A stretch of DNA of 5,895 bases from DATMXS01 sp050260275 (lineage in GTDB: Bacteria > Acidobacteriota > Terriglobia > Bryobacterales > Bryobacteraceae), in contig JBLNBX010000257.1 in assembly GCA_050260275.1 (NCBI GenBank), positions 1 through 5,895 on the forward strand, read 5' to 3'. Shown in pieces: positions 1-5,895 of the stretch. The first letter of the stretch is position 1. Every line of letters starts with the position of its first letter. The position numbers and the translations under genes were made by a program. The notes beneath the pieces are model-generated. The model saw nothing but the letters and a program-made list of their open reading frames with translations. It ran no database searches and was not told the origin of the DNA.

Positions 1-1284
1 CACCTTGTCGTCGCGCAGCGGGCGCGGCCGCGCGTTCCGCGCCGCGAGCAATGCCGCGCGGGACTCGGCGAGCGACCGCGCCATCTCTTCCACGTCGAGC
101 TCGAAGTGACGCGCCGTGTCCTGCACGGAGTGCGCTTCGAACAAGATATTGCGCCCGGCGAACTCACGCCCGGGGTCGTAGAACACGTTGCCTCGTTCCT
201 GCACGCCGTACTGGTACATGAACCGGGCGCTCGCGGGCTCGCCGAGCGTGGCGCGAATTTCGTCCGCCGTCCAGAGATAGAACGCGCCTTCGCGCTTGTG
301 CGACGGATTGGCGGGGTCGGGGCTGTCGGCATCCTCGGCACAGCAGAAGCCGCCGCCGGGATCGGCCAGGTCGCGCAGCACGTAGTCGAGCGTGGCGCGC
401 GCGACGTCCGCGTAATAGGCGTCGTTTGAAACCTTGAACGCCTCGATGTACGAAGCCGCTATCTGCGCCTGGTCGTAGAGCATCTTTTCGAAATGCGGCA
501 CGAACCAGCGCTCGTCCACTGAGTAGCGATGGAAGCCGCCCCCGAGGTGATCGTGGATGCCGCCGTGCGCCATAGCGTTCAGCGTGGCGAAGACCATCTC
601 GAGCGCCTCGACGTTTCCAGTGCGGCGGTGGTAGCGCAGCAGGAAGTCGAGCACCGAAACGCGCGGGAACTTGGGGGCGGTTCCGAACCCGCCGTGCGCC
701 GTGTCGAACTGGCGCCGGAACGCGTAGAAACCGCTATCGAGCACCTGCGGGTTCACGGGTGCGATGACAGGCTGCAACTGCGAGTGGCGCGTCAGTTGCT
801 CGATGATGTCGGCGCTCGAATATATCACCTGCGCCTGTTCTTTGCGCCACACATCCGCAACGCGCTGCAACACCTCAGTGAACGCGGGCAGGCCGTGACG
901 CGGCTCCGGCGGGAAGTAGGTTCCTCCGAAGAAAGGCTTGAGGTCCGGCGTGAGAAATACCGACATCGGCCAGCCGCCCCCGCCCGTCGCGGCCTGCAAG
1001 AACAGCATGTAAATTCTGTCCACGTCCGGGCGTTCTTCCCGGTCGACCTTGATGGATACGAAGTCGCGGTTGAGCGCCTCCGCTGTGCCTTTGTTGTCGA
1101 AGGACTCGCGCTCCATGACGTGGCACCAGTGGCACGTTGCGTAGCCGATCGACAGGAAGATCGGCTTGTTCTCCTCGCGCGCCTTCCTGAAAGCGTCTTC
1201 GCCCCAGGCGTACCAATCCACCGGATTGTGCGCGTGCTGCAAAAGATACGGGCTTCTCTCGTTGATGAGACGGTTTGTGGGCAT
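1..1284 (-). CDS. DUF255 thioredoxin-domain protein, YyaL/SPATA20 family (N-terminal 428 residues, cut by window edge)
   Basis: The reading frame is open from the ATG at 1284-1282 to base 1, giving 428 residues of a family usually around 650-700 residues long. The N-terminus reads MPTNRLINERSPYLLQHAHN followed by PVDWYAWG, the diagnostic start of this family. A thioredoxin fold (about residues 1-170) carries C51-H-W-C54 inside ATCHWCHVME, then IKVDREERPDVD (about 77-88) and GGWPMSVFLTPD with GGTYFPPE. After about residue 190 comes the alpha/alpha-barrel (six-hairpin glycosidase-like) part, with GGFGTAPKFPR, HDHLGGGFHRYSVDERWFVPHFEKMLYDQ and AEDADS. The last visible residues, RPRPLRDDK, match the conserved segment that begins the C-terminal third. 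The biochemical role is not established: the CxxC suggests redox activity and the barrel resembles N-acylglucosamine epimerases and glycosidases. No signal peptide is seen, so it is probably cytosolic. Odd: vicinal C314-C315 just before AEDADS, where relatives usually have Tyr-Ser. It is divergent from fumC. Confidence 0.95.
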   Translation of the reverse strand, partial: MPTNRLINERSPYLLQHAHNPVDWYAWGEDAFRKAREENKPIFLSIGYATCHWCHVMERESFDNKGTAEALNRDFVSIKVDREERPDVDRIYMLFLQAATGGGGWPMSVFLTPDLKPFFGGTYFPPEPRHGLPAFTEVLQRVADVWRKEQAQVIYSSADIIEQLTRHSQLQPVIAPVNPQVLDSGFYAFRRQFDTAHGGFGTAPKFPRVSVLDFLLRYHRRTGNVEALEMVFATLNAMAHGGIHDHLGGGFHRYSVDERWFVPHFEKMLYDQAQIAASYIEAFKVSNDAYYADVARATLDYVLRDLADPGGGFCCAEDADSPDPANPSHKREGAFYLWTADEIRATLGEPASARFMYQYGVQERGNVFYDPGREFAGRNILFEAHSVQDTARHFELDVEEMARSLAESRAALLAARNARPRPLRDDKV

Positions 1285-1326
1285 CCGCCCCCCTTACCTA
1301 TATTGTGGACCGGGTAGTATCGGAGC
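1285..1326. promoter_or_regulatory. Divergent intergenic promoter region (DUF255 gene / fumC)
   Basis: Only 42 bases separate the two divergent start codons, so promoter elements must sit here or overlap the coding ends. For fumC there are two candidate -10 boxes on the plus strand. TATATT at 1299-1304 has a weak -35, TTGTGG, at 1275-1280 with 18-base spacing, and would start transcription near 1311. TAGTAT at 1315-1320 ends 6 bases before the fumC ATG and would start transcription at or very near the ATG. No convincing -35/-10 pair was found for the minus-strand gene. These are matches by eye, with no statistical support. Confidence 0.35.
1288..1295 (-). promoter_or_regulatory. Ribosome binding site of the DUF255 gene
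   Basis: On the minus strand AAGGGGGG lies 3 bases before the ATG at 1284-1282. Pairing through its 5' AAGGGG part gives about 5 bases of spacing. It supports this ATG, which also fits the conserved family N-terminus. Confidence 0.6.
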
Positions 1327-2700
1327 ATGGGGGCAACACGAATCGAGCGGGACACCATGGGTGAGGTGCGCGTTCCCGAAGACGCGCTTTACGGCGCGCA
1401 AACGCAGCGCGCGGTCGAGAACTTTCCGGTAAGCAGGCTGCGATTTACGCGGCCGTTCATACGCGCGCTCGGCCTCATCAAGAGCGCGGCGGCGGCGGTC
1501 AATGGCGAGATGGGCGAGTTAGATGCCGCCATCGCCAACGCGATCGAGAAAGCCGCCGACGAGGTGGCCGAGGGCAAGCACGACAACCAGTTTGTAGTCG
1601 ACATCTTCCAGACCGGCAGCGGCACGTCCACTAACATGAACGCGAACGAGGTGATCGCCGCGCTCGCGAGCCGCCGCGCCGGGCAGCCCGTACATCCGAA
1701 CGACCATGTCAATCGCGGGCAGTCGAGCAACGACGTCTTCCCTACCGCGATGCACATCGCCGCGGCAGATATGGTATTCAGCGCGCTCGTGCCTGCCATG
1801 GCGCAGCTCACCTCCGCGCTCGAAAAGAAAGCTAAGGAGTTCGACGAGATCGTCAAGATCGGGCGCACCCACCTTCAGGACGCCGTGCCTATCCGACTCG
1901 GCCAGGAGTTTTCGGGCTACGCGCGCCAGGTTGAGGCTTCGGGCGAGCGCATCGAAGCCGCGCTCGAGTGGATCTACGAGCTTCCGCTCGGCGGCACCGC
2001 CGTTGGCACCGGCCTGAACGCACCGAAGGATTTCGCCGCCGCCACGATCGGCCTCATTTCCGCGCGCACGCACCTGCCGTTCCGCGAGGCGCGCAACCAC
2101 TTCGAGGCGCAGGCGGCGAAGGATGCCGTTGCGTTCCTCTCTGGGGCCTTGAAAGGGTACGCAATCGCGCTCACCAAGATCGCCAATGACATCCGCTGGC
2201 TTGGCTCCGGGCCGCGCTGCGGTCTCGGCGAGTTGAGGTTGCCCGCCGTCCAGCCCGGCTCGAGCATCATGCCCGGCAAGGTGAACCCGGTGATCGCTGA
2301 GAGCGTCATGATGGCCTGCGCGCAGGTTGTGGGGCACGACGCCACCATCGCCTGGTGCTGCGCGCTGGGCAGCAATTTCGAGCTGAACGTGATGATGCCG
2401 GTGATGGCTTACGACCTGCTCGACTCCATTGAGCTGCTCGCGGCCGCCAGCCGGAACCTCTCCGAGCGGCTCGTGCGCGGCCTCGAAGCGGACCGCGGGC
2501 GCGCGGAGGGCTTTGTCGAACAATCGCTCGCAATGGCGACGGTTCTGGCGCGTGAAATCGGCTATGATAAAGCGGCATCTCTGGCCAAGGAGGCATACGC
2601 GAGCGGCCGCACCATACGCGAGGTCGCGCGCGAGCAGAGCGGGCTCGACGAAAGGCGCTTGAACGAGCTGCTCGATCCGAGGTCGCAGACGGGAAGCTGA
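1327..2700 (+). CDS. fumC: Class II fumarate hydratase (fumarase C)
   Basis: 457 residues, close to the usual 460-470 for the iron-free class II fumarase, a cytosolic homotetramer that interconverts fumarate and L-malate in the TCA cycle. Motifs in order: ERDTMGEVRVPEDALYGAQT (7-26), TGSGTSTNMNANEV (96-109), HPNDHVNRGQSSNDVFPTA (123-141), GRTHLQDAVP (179-188), NHFEAQAAKD (257-266), GSSIMPGKVNP (311-321, the fumarate lyase signature with the catalytic serine loop at 312-313) and NFELNV (350-355). His182 in RTHLQDA separates fumarase from aspartate ammonia-lyase, which has Gln there. An in-frame TAG at 1315 leaves ATG 1327 as the first ATG after the stop. It is preferred over ATG 1357 because the ERDTMGEV block is conserved. 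GGAG at 1322-1325 is only one base from the ATG, too close for a normal Shine-Dalgarno. Odd: vicinal C344-C345 just before the conserved FELN segment. No clear terminator follows. Confidence 0.96.
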   Translation: MGATRIERDTMGEVRVPEDALYGAQTQRAVENFPVSRLRFTRPFIRALGLIKSAAAAVNGEMGELDAAIANAIEKAADEVAEGKHDNQFVVDIFQTGSGTSTNMNANEVIAALASRRAGQPVHPNDHVNRGQSSNDVFPTAMHIAAADMVFSALVPAMAQLTSALEKKAKEFDEIVKIGRTHLQDAVPIRLGQEFSGYARQVEASGERIEAALEWIYELPLGGTAVGTGLNAPKDFAAATIGLISARTHLPFREARNHFEAQAAKDAVAFLSGALKGYAIALTKIANDIRWLGSGPRCGLGELRLPAVQPGSSIMPGKVNPVIAESVMMACAQVVGHDATIAWCCALGSNFELNVMMPVMAYDLLDSIELLAAASRNLSERLVRGLEADRGRAEGFVEQSLAMATVLAREIGYDKAASLAKEAYASGRTIREVAREQSGLDERRLNELLDPRSQTGS

Positions 2701-2878
2701 TGCGCCGTGCAACTCACAGTTTCGGCCGCAACCCGTGCGCTGGCGCGGTGAGCGTGCACGTGAAGCGGGGCGGACTTCAGTCGCGTGGAGCTTCGGCTCT
2801 GTTCGCGCAGGTCGACAGTTCGTTGGCGCGGCCGAAGCCCGCGCGCTCAAAGCCCGCCGCCCGAAGAAAGCAGGTAGC

Positions 2879-2887
2879 TGGCATACT
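2879..2887 (+). promoter_or_regulatory. Possible extended -10 promoter for the M20 dipeptidase operon
   Basis: TGGCATACT matches the extended -10 pattern TGnTATAAT, with CATACT agreeing at 4 of 6 positions. No recognisable -35 lies 17 bases upstream, which extended -10 promoters can tolerate. Transcription would begin near 2894, leaving a leader of about 37-40 bases. The alternative is read-through from fumC. Confidence 0.25.
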
Positions 2888-2922
2888 GCAGCGCAATCGA
2901 CAGGAGATTTCGGAATAAGAAA

Positions 2923-2927
2923 AGGGG
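2923..2927 (+). promoter_or_regulatory. Ribosome binding site of the M20 dipeptidase
   Basis: AGGGG, preceded by an A-run, is followed by two adjacent in-frame ATGs at 2931 and 2934. Spacing is 3 bases to the first and 6 to the second. The second fits usual spacing better, so the true N-terminus may be MDYFEQ rather than MMDYFEQ. Confidence 0.65.
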
Positions 2928-2930
2928 CAC

Positions 2931-4292
2931 ATGATGGACTACTTCGAACAGAACCGTGAACGTTTTCTTGAAGGCCTCAAGGAGTGGCTGCGGATCCCCA
3001 GCATCAGCACTCTGCCGGAGAACAAGGGCGACGTGCGCCGCGCGGCCGAGTATATCCTCAACGAACTGCGCTCGGCCGGCATGCACAACGCGCGCCTGAT
3101 CGAGTCTGAGGGCCGCAACCCGCTGGTCTATGCGGAGTGGCTGGGCGCGCCGGGAAAGCCCACGCTGCTGCTCTACGGCCACTATGACGTGCAGCCGCCC
3201 GATCCGCTCGACGAGTGGAGGACGCCGCCGTTCGAGCCTACCGTCCGCGACAACAGCATCTTCGCCCGGGGCGCATCCGACGACAAAGGGCAGACGTACA
3301 TCCTCGTCAAAGCCGTCGAGGGGCTGATGCGCATCAACGGCAAGCTGCCCATCAACGTACGGTTCCTTCTGGAGGGCGAAGAGGAGGTCGGCGGGGAGCA
3401 CATCGAAAAGTACGTCGAATCCAAGCCGCCCGAGTTGAAGGCGGACGCCGCCGTCATCTGCGACACCGAGATGTTCGCGCCGGAGCTGCCCACCATCTGC
3501 ACGGGACTGCGAGGAATTGTCTACACCGAGCTACACGTGCAGGGCGCTGACCACGACCTTCACTCCGGCGTCTACGGCGGCGTCGCTCCGAATCCGATCA
3601 TGGCGATCGCCGAGATCCTGACGGCGCTCAAGGACCGCGACGGGCGCATTCTCATTCCGGGCTTCTACGATACCGTCATTCCTCCTACAGAGAAGGAGTA
3701 CGAGGCCTGGTCGCGGCTGCCGTTCGACCCCGAGGAGTACCGCAAGAAGGAGGTCGGCAGCCCCGAACTAACGGGCGAACCCGGAAAGAGCATATTCGAG
3801 AGGGTCTGGGCGCGGCCGACTCTCGAGGTGCACGGCATCCGCGGCGGCTTTGTCGGTGAGGGCGCGAAAACGGTTATTCCGGCCCGCGCTGTCGCGAAGA
3901 TCAGCCTGCGGCTGGTGGCCGATCAGAAGCCGCAGCAGGTCTTCGAGCAACTCAAGGACGCCGTCGAGAAGGCGAAGCCGCGCGGTGTAACCGCGGAGGT
4001 GAAGCTGATCCACTCCGCGCCAGCGTCGCTCGTGAACACCGAAAACCCGTTTATTCAGGCCGCCGCGGCGGCGCTCTCAGAAGCGTTCGGCAGGGAGACG
4101 GTCTACATCCGTTCAGGCGGGTCCATCCCGATTGCCGGCGCGTTCGACCGCAATCTCGGCATACCGAGCGTGCTGATGGGCTTCGGCCTGCCCGACGACA
4201 ACCTGCACGCGCCTAACGAGAAGTTCTCGCTCGATAGCTTCTACCGCGGCATAGCCGCCGTGGCGCGGTACATGGAGCGGCTCGGTGCCTGA
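2931..4292 (+). CDS. M20 family metallopeptidase, dipeptidase type (CNDP2/PepV-like)
   Basis: 453 residues (452 if translation starts at ATG 2934), typical for bacterial M20 dipeptidases. These are cytosolic di-zinc or di-manganese enzymes that split dipeptides or related amide substrates. The catalytic domain has LLLYGHYDVQPP (79-90; metal His84, Asp86), ARGASDDKGQ (112-121; bridging Asp in DDKG), LEGEEEVGG (147-155; general-base and metal Glu at about 151-152), ICDTE (176-180; metal Asp178) and NLHAPNE (424-430; metal His426), so the metal-binding set looks complete. The lid/dimerisation domain (about 195-365) begins with GLRG and DHDLHSGVYGG (207-217) and contains RPTLEVHGIRGGF with GEGAKTVIP. 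RSGGSIP (394-400) is a conserved substrate loop. No signal peptide is seen. Its stop codon overlaps the GTG start of the SDR gene by 8 bases, implying one operon. The exact substrate (dipeptide, acyl-amino acid or carbamoyl compound) cannot be read from sequence, so no gene symbol is given. Confidence 0.93.
   Translation: MMDYFEQNRERFLEGLKEWLRIPSISTLPENKGDVRRAAEYILNELRSAGMHNARLIESEGRNPLVYAEWLGAPGKPTLLLYGHYDVQPPDPLDEWRTPPFEPTVRDNSIFARGASDDKGQTYILVKAVEGLMRINGKLPINVRFLLEGEEEVGGEHIEKYVESKPPELKADAAVICDTEMFAPELPTICTGLRGIVYTELHVQGADHDLHSGVYGGVAPNPIMAIAEILTALKDRDGRILIPGFYDTVIPPTEKEYEAWSRLPFDPEEYRKKEVGSPELTGEPGKSIFERVWARPTLEVHGIRGGFVGEGAKTVIPARAVAKISLRLVADQKPQQVFEQLKDAVEKAKPRGVTAEVKLIHSAPASLVNTENPFIQAAAAALSEAFGRETVYIRSGGSIPIAGAFDRNLGIPSVLMGFGLPDDNLHAPNEKFSLDSFYRGIAAVARYMERLGA
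4274..4277 (+). promoter_or_regulatory. Ribosome binding site of the SDR gene, inside the dipeptidase gene
   Basis: GGAG lies 7 bases before the GTG at 4285-4287, within the last codons of the dipeptidase gene. The next in-frame candidates, GTG 4300 and TTG 4303, sit 0 and 3 bases after AAGGAA, so GTG 4285 is the better-spaced start. Confidence 0.6.
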
Positions 4293-5136
4293 GAAGGAAG
4301 TGTTGCGGCCCGCCGCCCTTGTCACGGGCGCATCGAGCGGAATCGGCGCGACGTTCGCGCGCGTTCTCGCCGCCATCGGATGCGATCTGATTCTCGTGGC
4401 GCGCCGGAAGGACCGGCTCGACGCTCTGGCAGCGGAACTTGGCGAAGCCTACGGCGTCGCCGTCGAGCCCGTCGAGGCCGATCTCGCCGACCCCGCCGCG
4501 CTGCGGCAGGTGGAGGAGCGCATCGCAGCCGCCCCGCGGCTCGAGTTCCTGATCAACAACGCCGGCTTCGGCTCGCGCGGCCGGTTTCTCGAGCTGGACG
4601 CGGAGGCGGCGGAACGCATGCACCGCGTTCACATCACCGCCACCCTGCGGCTCACGCACGCGGCCCTGCGCATCATGGTGCCGCGGCGCGCCGGGGCCAT
4701 CATCAACGTTTCTTCCGTCTCCGCCTTCGCCCCCATGCCGGGCAGCGTCAGTTACAGCGCGACGAAGGCCTGGATCGTGGCTTTCTCGCGCAGTCTGCAA
4801 ATGGAACTGAAGAGCGCCGGCTCGCCCGTGCGCGTTCAGGCGCTGTGCCCGGGCTTCACCATCACCGAGTTCCACGACCGGCTCGACATGGATCGCTCGG
4901 AGATCCCCGAGTGCTGGTGGATGAGTTCCGAACAGGTGGTGGCGGAGTCCTTCCGGGGGCTCTCGCGCAACCAGTTGATAGTCGTGCCGGGAATGCAGTA
5001 CCGGGTCCTGGTCTGCCTGCTGCGCTGGCTTCCGCAGGCGCTCTACGACTACGGCGCCATCGCGGCGGCGCGGAAGCGCGGTCGCGATATGTCACCCCTC
5101 GCGCCGTCATCGCCGCAACCGGAAGTCCCAGAGTAG
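4285..5136 (+). CDS. Short-chain dehydrogenase/reductase (classical SDR, NADP type)
   Basis: 283 residues from GTG 4285 to TAG 5134-5136; 250-290 is normal for classical SDRs. The Rossmann fold begins with LVTGASSGIG (12-21, the TGxxxGxG nucleotide motif). VARRKDRL (38-45) after the second strand has the basic residues typical of NADP(H) preference. D66 (EADLAD) caps the adenine pocket, and NNAG is at 91-94. The catalytic Ser144 (NVSS), Tyr157 and Lys161 (YSATK) are present, and CPGFTITEF (188-196) is the usual loop after strand six. The tetrad Asn, expected in a VNxxA-like segment, is His116 here (RVHITATLRLTHA). The tail holds a hydrophobic stretch (YRVLVCLLRWLPQAL, 239-253), common in DltE-like SDRs and probably not a true membrane anchor, then a Pro/Ser-rich end. 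The substrate is unknown. The 8-base overlap with the upstream dipeptidase gene indicates translational coupling, although a shared pathway is not evident. Confidence 0.93.
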   Translation: MPEKEVLRPAALVTGASSGIGATFARVLAAIGCDLILVARRKDRLDALAAELGEAYGVAVEPVEADLADPAALRQVEERIAAAPRLEFLINNAGFGSRGRFLELDAEAAERMHRVHITATLRLTHAALRIMVPRRAGAIINVSSVSAFAPMPGSVSYSATKAWIVAFSRSLQMELKSAGSPVRVQALCPGFTITEFHDRLDMDRSEIPECWWMSSEQVVAESFRGLSRNQLIVVPGMQYRVLVCLLRWLPQALYDYGAIAAARKRGRDMSPLAPSSPQPEVPE

Positions 5137-5146
5137 TCCACCGTGC

Positions 5147-5202
5147 GGGCGGGCAGTCCGGCTTCGGCTACGGCATGCTGCCGGGGCACGCGGCGCCCGC
5201 CC
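5147..5202 (+). repeat. GC-rich inverted repeat between the SDR and AAA+ genes
   Basis: GGGCGGGC (5147-5154) is perfectly complementary to GCCCGCCC (5195-5202). The 40 bases between can form two smaller hairpins: CCG/CGG at 5158-5160 and 5165-5167, and CGGCA/TGCCG at 5171-5175 and 5179-5183. The RNA could therefore fold as a three-way junction. Only GTTGT follows, so this is at best a weak terminator or attenuator. An 8-bp match over this distance is not rare in such GC-rich sequence. Confidence 0.35.
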
Positions 5203-5216
5203 CGTTGTAAGAGAGA

Positions 5217-5895
5217 ATGGCATCTATGGTAGTCGAGATCGAGGGCGTGCCCCTGCACCTCGCGCATCCGGACGAGATAGCTGTCAACTGGGTCGGGCAG
5301 GAGGAGACCATGCGGCAGTTGCTGGCCGCCTGGCTCGTCGTCGGCCCCGGCGACCTGCCTATGAGCCCGCGCCTAATAGGCAAACCCGGTGTCGGCAAGA
5401 CCACGCTCGCCTACGCCGCCGCGAAGAGGCTTGGCCGCGAGGTCTACATCATGCAGGCCACCGTGGACACCCGGCCCGAGGACCTCATCATCCAGCCGGT
5501 GATCGAAGGCGCGTCCAAGCTGCGCTACGTGGCCTCGCCGCTGCTCACCGCCATGATCCGTGGCGGCGTCGCGATTCTCGATGAGGGCAATCGCATGAGC
5601 GAGAAGAGCTGGGCCAGCCTCGCCCCGCTGCTCGATACGCGCCGCTACGTTGAGAGCGTCGTGGCGGGTATCAAGGTGCACGCGCACCCCGACTTCCGTC
5701 TCGTCACCACGATGAACGACGACGCCTCCACGTTTGATCTGCCTGAGTACATCCACTCCCGCCTTCAGCCCCAGATCCTCATCGATTTTCCCGAGCGCGA
5801 CGAAGAGTACCAGATCCTCAAAGAGAATCTGCCGTTCGGAGAGGAACGCATCCTTCAATACGTCACGGATTTCCTCCAGCAGGCGCACGCCGCCG
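5217..5895 (+). CDS. MoxR/CbbQ-type AAA+ ATPase (AAA_5), N-terminal part, cut by window edge
   Basis: The frame is open from ATG 5217 (alternative ATG 5226) to the window end, giving 226 codons and one extra base. AAGAGAG at 5209-5215 lies 1 base from the first ATG, and its GAGAG part lies 10 bases from the second, so neither start is decided; 5226 would remove three residues. Counting from 5217: VGQEETM (26-32), Walker A GKPGVGKT (55-62), Walker B VAILDEGN (118-125), sensor-1 region TTMND (164-168, Asn167), and SRLQPQI (181-187) with the likely arginine finger Arg182. The insert before the Walker B region (DTRPEDLIIQP, about 84-94) is typical of MoxR/CbbQ/NirQ/CobS-like ATPases. These form hexameric rings that activate or insert cofactors into partner proteins, often VWA-domain proteins encoded beside them. 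Any partner here would lie downstream and cannot be seen. The 80-base gap from the SDR gene allows co-transcription. Confidence 0.9.
   Translation, partial: MASMVVEIEGVPLHLAHPDEIAVNWVGQEETMRQLLAAWLVVGPGDLPMSPRLIGKPGVGKTTLAYAAAKRLGREVYIMQATVDTRPEDLIIQPVIEGASKLRYVASPLLTAMIRGGVAILDEGNRMSEKSWASLAPLLDTRRYVESVVAGIKVHAHPDFRLVTTMNDDASTFDLPEYIHSRLQPQILIDFPERDEEYQILKENLPFGEERILQYVTDFLQQAHAA

Larger units (their letters stand above)
2701..2930 (+). other. Intergenic region between fumC and the M20 dipeptidase; no convincing gene
   Basis: A 72-codon frame from an ATG at 2700 (overlapping the fumC stop as TGATG) to TAA 2916-2918 encodes a basic, Arg/Lys-rich peptide. Its GC content is about 69%, 59% and 69% at codon positions 1, 2 and 3 by hand count. 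That lacks the strong third-position skew of the neighbouring genes, and the peptide resembles nothing I know, so I do not call it a gene. A short hairpin (GCGCGG 2826-2831 with CCGCGC 2839-2844) has no T-run after it and is not a good intrinsic terminator. CAGGAGAT at 2901-2908 resembles a Shine-Dalgarno site but has no start codon at a useful distance. Confidence 0.6.

Noticed and set aside
529..1317. 262-codon open frame on the plus strand
   Set aside because: It is antisense to the DUF255 gene, whose minus-strand frame carries diagnostic motifs throughout; the plus-strand product resembles nothing known.
1486..1498. Short GCG trinucleotide run
   Set aside because: It encodes an Ala stretch (SAAAAVN) at a normal position in fumarase and reflects GC-rich codon use, not a meaningful repeat.
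1327..2700. Aspartate ammonia-lyase as an alternative identity for the fumarase
   Set aside because: Residue 182 in the RTHLQDA motif is His as in fumarases, where aspartate ammonia-lyases have Gln, and the flanking motifs fit class II fumarase better.
2826..2844. Hairpin in the fumC-dipeptidase gap as a terminator
   Set aside because: The stem is only 6 bp with a 7-base loop and is followed by GCGCTCAAAG with no T-run.
1519..2850. 443-codon open frame on the minus strand across fumC
   Set aside because: It lies antisense to a clearly recognised fumarase and its translation (rich in Arg, Ala, His, Val) has no family resemblance. Long antisense frames are expected opposite GC-rich genes.
4380..5210. 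276-codon plus-strand frame overlapping the SDR gene
   Set aside because: It is an Arg/Ala/Gly-rich shadow in another frame of a well-supported SDR.
5373..5888. 171-codon minus-strand frame opposite the AAA+ gene
   Set aside because: The plus strand encodes intact Walker A, Walker B and sensor motifs; the minus-strand frame has no recognisable domain.

Overview
The window is an ordinary high-GC (roughly 60-65% by eye) bacterial chromosomal segment with five protein genes and no RNA genes, mobile elements or CRISPR. Coding density is high, genes are close together, third codon positions are mostly G/C, and start codons include GTG. The mix of genes (SPATA20/YyaL-like protein, class II fumarase, M20 dipeptidase, classical SDR, MoxR/CbbQ-type ATPase) would suit a free-living aerobic soil or environmental bacterium. 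My impression from protein style is Acidobacteriota or a similar phylum, but that is a weak inference and no marker gene is present to settle it.

Layout. Minus strand 1-1284: the first 428 residues of a DUF255 thioredoxin-domain protein (YyaL/SPATA20 family), cut by the left window edge. A 42-base gap (1285-1326) separates it from the divergent gene fumC (1327-2700, plus strand), so the promoters of both genes must lie in this gap or overlap the coding ends. A 230-base gap (2701-2930) follows, with no convincing gene or terminator but a possible extended -10 promoter. Next are an M20-family dipeptidase (2931-4292) and a short-chain dehydrogenase (4285-5136, GTG start). Those two overlap by 8 bases and are almost certainly co-transcribed and translationally coupled. 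An 80-base gap with a GC-rich inverted repeat leads to the first 226 codons of an AAA+ ATPase of the MoxR/CbbQ (AAA_5) type (from 5217 or 5226), cut by the right edge.

How the genes work together: fumC is a TCA-cycle enzyme, the M20 enzyme releases amino acids from small peptides, and the SDR is a NADP-type oxidoreductase of unknown substrate. Apart from the dipeptidase-SDR pair there is no clear shared pathway. The gene most likely to lead to something larger is the truncated ATPase. Its relatives remodel partner proteins that usually carry VWA domains and are encoded next door, but that region lies outside the window.

I found no previously undescribed system here. The observations worth a second look are residue-level (an SDR with His in place of the usual tetrad Asn; vicinal Cys pairs in both the DUF255 protein and the fumarase) and regulatory (a possible leaderless fumC start).
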